A stretch of 36,453 nt of DNA from Rubrivivax sp. (lineage in GTDB: Bacteria; Pseudomonadota; Gammaproteobacteria; Burkholderiales; Burkholderiaceae_C): contig JAIXWM010000117.1 of NCBI GenBank assembly GCA_027491255.1, positions 1 through 36,453 of the forward strand. Reading direction: 5' to 3'. The translations under genes and the position numbers were made by a program. Under the pieces are notes generated by a model, which was not told where the DNA came from, did no database searches, and saw nothing but the letters and a program-made list of their open reading frames with translations. Of this stretch, positions 7,790-14,963 are shown in pieces; position 1 is the stretch's first letter, and each line of letters begins with the position of its first letter.

Positions 7790-9322
7790 ATGAGCCAGAA
7801 GCGCCAGCGCCCGAACATCCTGTTCATCATGGCCGACGACCACGCGGCGCGCGCGATCGGCTGCTATGGCCACGGCATCAACCGCACGCCGCACATCGAC
7901 CGCATCGCGCGCGAAGGCGTGCGTCTGGACCACTGCTACGTCAGCAACTCGATCTGCACGCCCAGCCGTGCGGCGATCCTCACCGGCACCTACAACCACG
8001 TCAACGGCGTCATGACGCTGGACGACGGCATCGACAACCGCCTGCCGAACGTGGCCAAGCACCTGCGCTCGGCCGGCTACCAGACTGCGATCGTCGGCAA
8101 GTGGCACCTGGGCGAGGGGCCGGCGCACTGCCCGACGGGCTTCGACCACTGGTCGGTCGTGCCTGGGCAGGGCGACTACTTCGACCCGGTCTTTCACGAG
8201 GCCGGGGGCACCGTGCAGCGCCCGGGCTACGTCACCGACGTCATCACCGAGCAGTGCCTGCAGTGGCTGGAAGCGCGCGATCCGCAGCGGCCCTTCTTCC
8301 TGATGTGCCACCACAAGGCGCCTCACCGCTCCTGGGAGAACCACCCGCGGCACGACGGGCTGCACGTCGACGATGTGCCTGTTCCGGCCAGCTTCGATGA
8401 CGACTACCGGCACCGTGCGGCCGCCGCGGCGGCGGCGAAGATGCGCATTGCCGACGACATGACCTATCTCGACCTGGGTCTGGTCCAGCCCGAGGGCGGC
8501 AGCGAGATCGGCGAGCCGCTCCTGCCGGGCATGGCGGTACGCAAGCTGCCGCGTCCGGCCGACGAGGCCGCGCTGCGCCGCCTGCGCCTGGTGGATCGGC
8601 GCACCGGCGAGGTCTTCCGCTTCGACAGCGAACGCGACTACAACCATTTCAAGTACCAGCGCTACCTCAAGCGCTACCTGCGCACGATCGCCGCGATAGA
8701 CGAAGGCGTGGGACGCCTGCTGGACTGGCTCGACGCGCGCGGCCTGGCCGAAGACACCCTGGTCATCTACACGTCCGACCAGGGCTTCTTCCTCGGCGAA
8801 CACGGCTGGTACGACAAGCGCTTCATGTACGAGCAGTCTTTCCAGATGCCCTTCGTGGCGCGCTACCCGCGCGAGATTGCGCCCGGGGGTGTACGAAGCG
8901 CGATCGCCTCCAACGTCGACTTCGCGCCCACCTTCCTCGACCTGGCGGGCACCTCGGTGCCGAACTACATGCAGGGCCGCAGCCTGCGCGGCCTGCTGCG
9001 CGGTGAGTTGCCCGCGGACTGGCCCCAACTCGCCTACCACCGCTACTGGATGCACCAGGACGAGTATCACAACGCCTACGCCCACTACGGCGTTCGGGAC
9101 CAGCGCTACAAGCTCATCTACTGGTACAACCAGGGCTTGGGCATGCGTGGCGCGCAGCCCGGCGGTCAGCCGCCGCAGTGGGAGCTCTTCGACTGCGAGA
9201 AGGACCCGCTCGAACTGTTCAACTGCTGGGCCGACCCGTCCTGTCGCGAGGTCGTGCAGCGCATGACCGCACTGCTGGAGCAGAAGATGCTCGAGATCGG
9301 TGACACGCCGGTGCACCGCTGA
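7790..9322 (+). CDS. Type I sulfatase (formylglycine-dependent), cytoplasmic
   Basis: A 510-residue alkaline-phosphatase-fold sulfatase that hydrolyses a sulfate ester. The calcium-site aspartates are D16/D17 (FIMADDH), the catalytic cysteine to be converted to formylglycine is C56 in CTPSR (56-60), the second signature GKWHLG includes K104 and H106, HHKAPH lies at 174-179, and the C-terminal metal/substrate segment is SDQGFFLGEHGWYDKR with D330, H338 and K343. Many sulfatases have DN where this has D330-Q331. No signal peptide is present, so the substrate should be cleaved in the cytoplasm after import. The start ATG 7790 has GGAGA 6 bases upstream. It is divergent from the ROK regulator and next to an ABC importer. 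The precise substrate (sulfated sugar, aryl sulfate or other) cannot be told from sequence. A separate formylglycine-generating enzyme is needed; none lies in the window. Confidence 0.9.
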   Translation: MSQKRQRPNILFIMADDHAARAIGCYGHGINRTPHIDRIAREGVRLDHCYVSNSICTPSRAAILTGTYNHVNGVMTLDDGIDNRLPNVAKHLRSAGYQTAIVGKWHLGEGPAHCPTGFDHWSVVPGQGDYFDPVFHEAGGTVQRPGYVTDVITEQCLQWLEARDPQRPFFLMCHHKAPHRSWENHPRHDGLHVDDVPVPASFDDDYRHRAAAAAAAKMRIADDMTYLDLGLVQPEGGSEIGEPLLPGMAVRKLPRPADEAALRRLRLVDRRTGEVFRFDSERDYNHFKYQRYLKRYLRTIAAIDEGVGRLLDWLDARGLAEDTLVIYTSDQGFFLGEHGWYDKRFMYEQSFQMPFVARYPREIAPGGVRSAIASNVDFAPTFLDLAGTSVPNYMQGRSLRGLLRGELPADWPQLAYHRYWMHQDEYHNAYAHYGVRDQRYKLIYWYNQGLGMRGAQPGGQPPQWELFDCEKDPLELFNCWADPSCREVVQRMTALLEQKMLEIGDTPVHR

Positions 9323-9344
9323 GCGGGCGCCTGGGGGCGCGCAA

Positions 9345-9374
9345 GAAGACGTCAGGCCGTCCCGAGTCGTCTTC
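9345..9374. terminator. Hairpin between convergent genes
   Basis: Arms GAAGACG (9345-9351) and CGTCTTC (9368-9374) surround a 16-base GC-rich loop, between the 3' ends of the sulfatase and the enolase-superfamily gene. The position suits a bidirectional terminator, but no clear run of T follows on either strand. Confidence 0.4.
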
Positions 9375-9426
9375 CGCCTCCTCGGGGTGCTGCCGTGCCG
9401 GGCGCAGCCAGGATCCGGAGGATTCC

Positions 9427-10617
9427 TCAGCCGACGACGTAGCGTTGCAGTTCGTCCTCGTCCACCTCCACCCCCAGGCCTGGGGCTTCGGGGGCCTCGA
9501 AACCCGTGGGGCCGAGCCGCCACCCCGTGGTGACGGCACGGCCCAGCCGGTGTGCAAGGCCGGCCTGGTATTCGCAGGGCAGCAGCGGGTCGGCCACGGT
9601 GGCGAACTCCAGCGTGGCGGCCTGCATCACGTCCAGCGAGCTGCCCATGTGGGGCGTCACGCGCACGCCCAGTTGGCGCGCGGCCGCCTGCATGCGCCGC
9701 GCCTGCACGAAGCCGGTGCGCCCGATGTCGGGCTGCAGCACCTGCAGCGTGCCGGCCTGCAGCCAGGGCTGGACCTGCAGCGCGGTGCGGAAGTGCTCGC
9801 CCAATGCCACCGGGCAGCCGGGCAGTGCCTGCAGCGCCTGGTGGCCGGGCAGGTCCTCGGGCAGCATCGGGCACTCGAGCCACTGCGCGCCGCGCTCGCC
9901 GAGGGCCTGCCGCGCGCGCCCGGCCAGGGCCAGCGTGTCACAGGTCCACAGCGCGTCGACGGCCCACCAGCCGATCTGCGGCACCGCCGCGCGCAGCGCG
10001 TCGAATTCCTCGAGGTCCTCGTCGAGCCGGCCGCGCAGGAAGATCTTGACGGCACGCGAGCCGCCCTCGGCCCAGCGCTGCAGCGCCTGCACACGCCCGG
10101 CGCGGTCGGGCGCGCGCGCGCCCGACAGGTAGCACGGCACCCGGTCGCGCGCCCCGGCGTCGAGCAGCCTGCGCACCGGCAGCCCGGCGCGGCGCGCCAG
10201 CGCGTCGTGCAGCGCGATGTCGAGCGCGGCCACCGCGTCCTGCAGGTGGCCCGAAAGGTAGCCGCGGCAGCGCTGCGCGTCGTAGAGCTGGTCCACCAGC
10301 GCCTCGATCGAGGCCTGCTCGCGGCCCACGCACAGCTCGGCCACGAAGCCGTTGACGAGCGTGCACACCGCCTCCGGGGCGATCGGGCAGGTGGCCTCGC
10401 CCCAGCCTACAGTGCCGTCGGCCAGCTGCACCCGCACCCAGGCCGACTCGACCTCGGCGGCGTAGACCGTGCGCCACGGCGGCGAGAAGCGGAACCGCCC
10501 GCCCTCGGCCGAGCCCGTGGCGCCCTGCCAGTAGTCCTGGCCCGGCGCGCGCACGTGCGCCGCGCGCAGCCGCTCGATCCGAAAGCGCGTGTCGATCCTG
10601 GCGGTCGGCTCGGTCAT
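9427..10617 (-). CDS. Enolase-superfamily acid-sugar dehydratase/cycloisomerase (mandelate racemase-like)
   Basis: A 396-residue protein of the mandelate racemase/muconate lactonizing enzyme family, which abstracts a proton alpha to a carboxylate using Mg2+. Expected metal ligands are D221 (WAVDALW), E248 (WLECPMLPED) and E274 (VALGEHF). The His-Asp dyad is D297 (LQPDIGR) and H323 (TPHMGSS). The usual KxK base motif on the second barrel strand reads K191-I-F193, so the second lysine is lost and the histidine should be the base. This suits sugar-acid dehydratases rather than a true mandelate racemase. The start ATG 10617 lies just before the exporter's stop (10620), implying coupling. With the aldolase two genes upstream it could form the dehydration step of an Entner-Doudoroff-like route. 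The exact acid sugar is unknown. Confidence 0.82.
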   Translation of the reverse strand: MTEPTARIDTRFRIERLRAAHVRAPGQDYWQGATGSAEGGRFRFSPPWRTVYAAEVESAWVRVQLADGTVGWGEATCPIAPEAVCTLVNGFVAELCVGREQASIEALVDQLYDAQRCRGYLSGHLQDAVAALDIALHDALARRAGLPVRRLLDAGARDRVPCYLSGARAPDRAGRVQALQRWAEGGSRAVKIFLRGRLDEDLEEFDALRAAVPQIGWWAVDALWTCDTLALAGRARQALGERGAQWLECPMLPEDLPGHQALQALPGCPVALGEHFRTALQVQPWLQAGTLQVLQPDIGRTGFVQARRMQAAARQLGVRVTPHMGSSLDVMQAATLEFATVADPLLPCEYQAGLAHRLGRAVTTGWRLGPTGFEAPEAPGLGVEVDEDELQRYVVG

Positions 10618-10619
10618 CT

Positions 10620-11375
10620 TCAGCTCCCGGACTTGAAGGCCATCGCCAGCGCCGCCGCCCACATCAGCAGGGCCGACAGCCGCCGCAGCGGCGCCGGTGA
10701 CACCGCGCGCGCGAGTCGGCTGCCCAGCAGGACCCCGGCGCACAGCAGCGCTGTGCAGGCTGCGCCCGCGGCCCAGGGCAGGACGGCCGCGCCGGCATAG
10801 ACCACGCCCGCCCCGAGCGCCACCGGCAGCTGCAGCGCCTGGGCCAGGGCCAGCCGCGAGGCCCCGGGCAGACCGGCCCACGTCAGAAGCGGCAGCCCGA
10901 CCATCGGGCCCGAGGTCCCGGTCAGCGCCGACGCGAGGCCGGTGCCCAGGCCGCCGGCGGCCCAGGCGGCAGGCCTCGCGCGCGCGGCGTCGCGCTGCGA
11001 CACCCGCGGCCATCCCCGCCACTCCGCCCAGCCCGCCACGGCGAAGGCGGCTGCGATCAGCAGCGCGAGCGGCCCTTGCGCCAGCGAGCCCACCGTCAGC
11101 GCACCGATCGCCGCGCCGGGCATCGCTGCCAGCAGGAAGGCCCCGCGTGCCTTGGCAGCCGCCGGACGGTCGGCGCCCGCGCCGTGGGCGGGCCGGGCCG
11201 TGGCCCAGGACAGCGCGCCCGCGCCGGCGAAGGCGAGCGTCGCCGCGGCCAGTGCTTCGTGCGGTGCTCGCCCGTCCAGCAGCACCAGTACCGGCACGAC
11301 GAGAAACCCTCCCAGGCCGATCGCGCCGATCAGCACGCCGACGATGGCGATCAGCAGCGCCGCGCTCGGGCTCAC
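10620..11375 (-). CDS. TauE/SafE (TSUP) family membrane exporter
   Basis: A 251-residue inner-membrane protein with seven to eight hydrophobic helices, starting SAALLIAIVGVLIGAIGLGGFLVVPVLVLL, the glycine-rich first helix typical of the family. A second glycine-rich block occurs in the C-terminal half (AAGGLGTGLASALTGTSGPMVGLPLL), reflecting the family's internal duplication. Family members are associated with export of sulfite, sulfoacetate and other organosulfur anions, although many are uncharacterised. The GTG start at 11375 overlaps the aldolase stop by four bases (GTGA) and the dehydratase starts 3 bases after this gene ends, so the three genes are one operon. The likely role is export of a sulfur-containing or acidic product of the pathway; this is inferred from context. 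Confidence 0.8.
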   Translation of the reverse strand: MSPSAALLIAIVGVLIGAIGLGGFLVVPVLVLLDGRAPHEALAAATLAFAGAGALSWATARPAHGAGADRPAAAKARGAFLLAAMPGAAIGALTVGSLAQGPLALLIAAAFAVAGWAEWRGWPRVSQRDAARARPAAWAAGGLGTGLASALTGTSGPMVGLPLLTWAGLPGASRLALAQALQLPVALGAGVVYAGAAVLPWAAGAACTALLCAGVLLGSRLARAVSPAPLRRLSALLMWAAALAMAFKSGS

Positions 11376-12283
11376 GCGCGCTCGCCCCAGGCTGGCAGCC
11401 CTGCCGACAGGTGGGCCAGCCAGGCGCTGCCGAAGGCCTCGGGCTCGACGCAGGGGTGGCGCACCTGCACCTCGCCCAGCCCGGCGCGCTGCGCATACAG
11501 GCGCCGGCCATAGCACAGCATGTGCTCGGGCGAGGCCATCACGAAGGTCAGCATCGGCAGCAGGCGCTGGTGCAGCATCTCGCCGGCCCGGCACGATGGC
11601 GCGTCGTCGCGCGACAGCAGCTCCCAGCAGCGGGCGAGCTGATCCGCCAGCTCGGGCGCGGGGATCAGGCCGACACAGCCGGCGCTGACGCTGGCCGGCA
11701 GCTCCAGGCCGCCGCGCCCGTTGAAGATGCGGAACGCTCCCTGCGTCTCCTCGATCAGCCGCCGCACGTACAGGATGGGCCCCTCGCCCTTGAGCAGGCA
11801 GATGTTGGGGTGGTTGCGGTTCAGCGTCGACAGCGCCCCGGCCGACAGCACGACGTCCAGGTTGACCGGGTTGTTCTGGATCGCGATCGGCAGGTCGACG
11901 GCCTGCGCAACGGCGCCGAACAGGCGCACGAACTCGCGCTCGGGCACGTTGCGCAGCGCCGGCGGCTGCAGGATCAGCCAGTCCGGACGCAGCGCCGCGG
12001 CCGCGCGCGCGAAGGCGATCTGCCCGGGCTCGCTGGGCTCGCTGACGGTGACGCCCACCGGCAGCCGACCGCGTGCGGCCTCCACCGTCCATTCCACGAT
12101 CTGCAGCTTCTCGCGCACGTCCAGCTTGTTGTACTCGCCCACGATGCCCAGCAGCGCGATGCCATGCACGCCGGCGGCGATGCAGGCTTCCACCTGGCGC
12201 ACGTGCGCGTCGCGGTCCAGGGCGCCGCCCGGGCCGTAGAGGGTGTAGAGCATCGGGTGGATGCCGTGGAGATGGGTATTCAT
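11372..12283 (-). CDS. Dihydrodipicolinate synthase-family aldolase/lyase with altered active site
   Basis: A 303-residue (beta/alpha)8 protein of the DapA/N-acetylneuraminate lyase/KDG aldolase family. The Schiff-base lysine is K165 (ICLLKGEGP). The strand that normally ends in YNxP reads AIQNNP, so the proton-relay tyrosine is replaced by Q136. The first motif GTTGE is replaced by LLGIVGEYNKL. These changes argue against real DHDPS activity and suggest an aldolase or dehydratase for a sugar-derived 2-oxo acid. A GTG at 12289 is in frame, but ATG 12283 has GAGG 9 bases upstream and is preferred. The gene is followed by the TSUP exporter with a GTGA overlap and preceded by a GntR regulator 277 bases upstream. 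It would cleave the dehydratase product in the proposed pathway. Confidence 0.8.
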   Translation of the reverse strand: MNTHLHGIHPMLYTLYGPGGALDRDAHVRQVEACIAAGVHGIALLGIVGEYNKLDVREKLQIVEWTVEAARGRLPVGVTVSEPSEPGQIAFARAAAALRPDWLILQPPALRNVPEREFVRLFGAVAQAVDLPIAIQNNPVNLDVVLSAGALSTLNRNHPNICLLKGEGPILYVRRLIEETQGAFRIFNGRGGLELPASVSAGCVGLIPAPELADQLARCWELLSRDDAPSCRAGEMLHQRLLPMLTFVMASPEHMLCYGRRLYAQRAGLGEVQVRHPCVEPEAFGSAWLAHLSAGLPAWGERA

Positions 12284-12390
12284 GAGCACAGTCCTCGTTC
12301 AGTCGATGTCATGGTCGGTCACCCTGGATTCCTTCGTTGGGCGCGCCCGAGCGGGCTGTCATCGGCCGCGCTGGCAAGACGCGAACCGCA

Positions 12391-12410
12391 GCCATGGCCT
12401 GTGCCATGGC
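12391..12410. promoter_or_regulatory. Tandem palindromic motif upstream of the aldolase operon
   Basis: Two copies of the self-complementary octamer GCCATGGC (12391-12398 and 12403-12410), separated by CTGT, lie about 110 bases upstream of the aldolase start in the 277-base gap behind the GntR gene. The position fits an operator or a hairpin. No strong promoter hexamers are evident beside it, and GC-rich DNA yields such words by chance, so this is tentative. Confidence 0.25.
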
Positions 12411-12560
12411 GGGGATACGCAACGCCGCCAGAGGGGTCGAGGGCTGCTCGATCGGGTGCGCAGCGCCGTCGCCGTTCTGTCGAGGCAGGTCGTGGCCGGA
12501 CTCTCCAGACCTGGCAGGTACTTGCGCGCGGAAGAAAGCGGTCAACGGCCGAACCCAGGG

Positions 12561-13220
12561 TCAGAGGCCGATCTGCCGTCGCATCGCGGCGTTCAGGTGG
12601 GCCGCCAGCGCCTGCGCCGCCCGTGTCCGGTCAGCTTCGGCCATGGCCGCAAGCACGTCCAGATGCTCCAGCAGCGCCGAGCGCGCCACCTTGGCCGGGT
12701 GCATCCGGTGGACGCGGCCGATCAGGCGCTGCCGCTCTCGGTTCTGGCGGTAGATATCGGCCATCAAGGTGCTGCGCAGCGCGTCCACGAACATCGCGTG
12801 CATGGCCCAGTCGGCCCGCATCGCGGCGTCGACGGTGGCCGGCTGGGTGTCGTGCTCGAGCGCCTGGGCTGCGTTCAAGGTGCGCTGGTGCAGCGCCTGC
12901 GCTGCGGCGCGGTCGGGTTCGTCCAGCCACAGGCGCAGGCCTTCGAGTTCGATCAGCAGGCGCAGTTGGCAGGCCTCCCGCACGAAGGCGAGGTCGACCT
13001 CGACGACCTGTATGCCTCGCTGCGGGTGCACGCGCAGCAGACGCTCGCACTCGAGCCGCACCACCGCGTCGCGCACGGCGGCCATCGGGCATGCGAAGCG
13101 TGCCGCCAGTTCACGCAGCGACAGCATCTGGCCGGCCGCGAACCCGCCCTGCAGCAGCGCCCCCTTGATCTGGGCGTAGGCCTGTCCGCGGGGGCCGGTG
13201 TCTGGCGTGGGGGCGTCCAT
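12561..13220 (-). CDS. GntR-family transcriptional regulator, FCD (FadR-type) subgroup
   Basis: A 219-residue regulator. The N-terminal winged helix spans about residues 12-75 with helix-turn-helix LSLRELAARFACPMAAVRDAVVRLECERLL and wing HPQRGIQVVEV. The C-terminal all-helical FCD ligand-binding domain has candidate metal-binding residues in ADWAMHAMFVDAL, ALLEHLDVL and ALAAHLNAAM. The frame extends upstream to 13325, but ATG 13220 fits the family. A promoter and a perfect palindrome lie 69-97 bases upstream. FCD regulators typically sense carboxylic or sugar acids and repress adjacent catabolic genes, so control of the following aldolase-exporter-dehydratase operon is likely. The effector is unknown, perhaps the acid sugar used by the dehydratase. 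Confidence 0.85.
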   Translation of the reverse strand: MDAPTPDTGPRGQAYAQIKGALLQGGFAAGQMLSLRELAARFACPMAAVRDAVVRLECERLLRVHPQRGIQVVEVDLAFVREACQLRLLIELEGLRLWLDEPDRAAAQALHQRTLNAAQALEHDTQPATVDAAMRADWAMHAMFVDALRSTLMADIYRQNRERQRLIGRVHRMHPAKVARSALLEHLDVLAAMAEADRTRAAQALAAHLNAAMRRQIGL

Positions 13221-13288
13221 GGTCTGGCGGGCCGGTTCGCGCGTGCCGCACGGCCCAGGGGCAGGCCGGTGCACCAGTCGGCCTGGGT

Positions 13289-13317
13289 ATGCTAGCAGCA
13301 CACTGTGCGCACAGCAA
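13289..13317 (-). promoter_or_regulatory. Promoter with embedded palindrome upstream of GntR regulator
   Basis: Reading leftwards there is a -35-like TTGCTG (13317-13312), a 17-base spacer and a -10-like TAGCAT (13294-13289). The perfect 12-base palindrome CTGTGCGCACAG (13303-13314) overlaps the -35 box and fills most of the spacer, a classic repressor position. The predicted transcript begins about 60 bases before the GntR start. This is probably an autoregulatory operator; the assignment to the GntR protein is inference. Confidence 0.55.
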
Positions 13318-13460
13318 GATGCCAAATCCGTGGACGGGTCTGGCCGAGTCTGGGCCCGAGGGACCGTGCCCGGGCCCGACCGTATCGGCCTTCGGTTGGC
13401 GGGTCGGTGTCACCTCGGAAACCAGGCGCTTTTGCGGGCGCCGGGTCGACCCCGTCTGGG

Positions 13461-14642
13461 TCAGCCCGTCAGCCCACCGGCTGCCATCACGTCCCAGCAC
13501 GCGCCCATCGTGTGGTAGTCCACCTTGCCGGCCGGGGACTTCGTGTTTTCGAGCTTGCGGCCGTCGGCGCCGACGATGCGGTACCAGCCCCCGTGCACGT
13601 GGTCGATCATGTGCTGCCAGCTGAAGCGCCAGAGGTCCTCGTACTGGCGCCGAAACCCGGCCTCGCCGGTGGCCCGCCACAGCCGCCAGGCGCTCGCGAA
13701 GGACTCGGCCTGCACCCAGAAGTACTTGTCGCTGTCGCACGGGCGGCGGTCTGGCGCGAAGCCATAGATCAGCCCGCCGTGGGTGCCGTCCCAGCCGTGG
13801 TCCCAGGCGGTCTGGTGCAACGCCGCTGCGCGGTCCACCCAGCGTCGTTGCGGGCGGTGACTGTGGGCGATCAGCAGCAGCTTGGCCCACTCCGTCTGGT
13901 GGCCGGTCTGGAAGCCCCAGGGCTTGAAGATGTTGCCCGGATTGTCGCGGTTGTAGTCCCAGTCGATGGACCAGTCCTCACGGTAGTGCTCCCACACCAG
14001 GCCGCCGGCAGCGTCGGCGAGCTCGAAGGCGAAGCGCTCGATCAGCGTCTCGGCGCGGTCGAGGTAGCGTGTCTGCCCGGTCGCCTCGTAGGCGGCGAGG
14101 CAGGCCTCACACTGGTGCATGTTGGCGTTCTGGCCGCGGTAGGTGATGAGCTGGCCGGCGGGCGTGATCTCGTCGGCGTAGGCGCGGTCGGCCGCGCGCC
14201 AGAAGGCGGCGTCCATGCGGTCGAAGGCGTCTGCAACGTCGGCCGCCGTGGCCAGACCCGCCAGCGCGGCGTGGCTGCGTGCCAGCAGCACGAAGGCCTG
14301 CCCGTAGGCCAGCACGCTGGCGTCCTCGATGCGGCCGCCGTCCACCGTCCACGCGTGCAAGCCATCCGGGCGGCGAAAGGCCTCGAGGTGTTGCAGAGCG
14401 TGCACCGCCCAGGACCGCCAGGGCTCGCGACCGGTGTGCCGATGCGCCATCGCCCAGTTGAAGACGAAGCGGGTCGCGCTGACGAGATGGCGGTGGCTGC
14501 GGTTGTAGACCGTGCCGTCGTCGAGGAAGTAGTGGAAGAAGCCGCCCGCAGGATCGAAGGCATTGGGCGCGTAGAAACGCAGGATGGAGTCGACGTGCGC
14601 TTCGAGGAATGCGCGGCTTTGGAAGTCGGGGTAGGTCTGCAT
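13461..14642 (-). CDS. AGE-family sugar epimerase/isomerase
   Basis: A 393-residue (alpha/alpha)6-barrel protein of the N-acylglucosamine 2-epimerase group, which also contains mannose/sulfoquinovose isomerases (YihS) and cellobiose epimerase. Typical blocks are SHRHLVSATRFVFNWA, QNANMHQCEACLAAYEATGQTRYLDRAETLIERFA, FQTGHQTEWAKLLLIA, KYFWVQAESFASAWRLW and the C-terminal KVDYHTMGACWDVMAA. The barrel histidines in SHRH, NMHQCE, TGHQTEW and YHTMGA are the expected catalytic or binding residues. No signal peptide is present, so it is cytoplasmic. It lies 240 bases upstream of the GntR gene on the same strand and could be the first intracellular sugar-interconverting step of the cluster. Which isomerisation or epimerisation it performs is not decided by sequence. 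Confidence 0.85.
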   Translation of the reverse strand: MQTYPDFQSRAFLEAHVDSILRFYAPNAFDPAGGFFHYFLDDGTVYNRSHRHLVSATRFVFNWAMAHRHTGREPWRSWAVHALQHLEAFRRPDGLHAWTVDGGRIEDASVLAYGQAFVLLARSHAALAGLATAADVADAFDRMDAAFWRAADRAYADEITPAGQLITYRGQNANMHQCEACLAAYEATGQTRYLDRAETLIERFAFELADAAGGLVWEHYREDWSIDWDYNRDNPGNIFKPWGFQTGHQTEWAKLLLIAHSHRPQRRWVDRAAALHQTAWDHGWDGTHGGLIYGFAPDRRPCDSDKYFWVQAESFASAWRLWRATGEAGFRRQYEDLWRFSWQHMIDHVHGGWYRIVGADGRKLENTKSPAGKVDYHTMGACWDVMAAGGLTG

Positions 14643-14816
14643 GGACTTCAGTGTCGCTCAGGCCGCAGTCGGCGATGGGCCTGGTCACGCCGTCGCAGCG
14701 TTGCGTGGCCTGCCTGCCTGTGCAGCGGACCGTGCGGACCGAGCGCTTTGCCTCGCCACGGCATGCCATGCCACACTGAGCCGCAGCACGCGAACGATGC
14801 CGACGCGCGGGACGGC

Positions 14817-14891
14817 TGGTCCCCCCGACAGGAATCGAACCTGTATCTAGCGCTTAGGAGGCGCTCGTTCTATCCATTGAACTACGGCGGG
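14817..14891 (-). tRNA. tRNA-Arg (anticodon CCT), CCA encoded
   Basis: A complete cloverleaf is visible on the minus strand: D-stem GTTC/GAAC, anticodon stem AGCGC/GCGCT with loop CTCCTAA (anticodon CCT at 14858-14856), T-stem ACAGG/CCTGT with loop TTCGATT, discriminator A and genomic CCA (14819-14817). The acceptor 5' strand CCCGCCG pairs with CGGGGGG except for a G-G mismatch at the fourth pair. It reads AGG codons. It sits alone between tamB and the epimerase gene. Confidence 0.93.
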
Positions 14892-14963
14892 AACGGCGGA
14901 TTCTAGGAGCCTGTCGATTTTCGGCATCGGTGCGCCAGGTCCGGCGGCCACCCGGGGGCGTCA

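Noticed and set aside
7451..9883. Minus-strand frame of 810 codons opposite the sulfatase
   Set aside because: Runs antisense through the whole sulfatase gene, with biased composition and no domains; the plus-strand gene has all catalytic motifs.
12309..12545. Minus-strand 78-codon frame between GntR and the aldolase
   Set aside because: No ribosome site or recognisable features; treated as non-coding gap.
10697..13168. Plus-strand frame of 823 codons
   Set aside because: Antisense to the exporter, aldolase and GntR genes; composed of arginine/proline/alanine runs.
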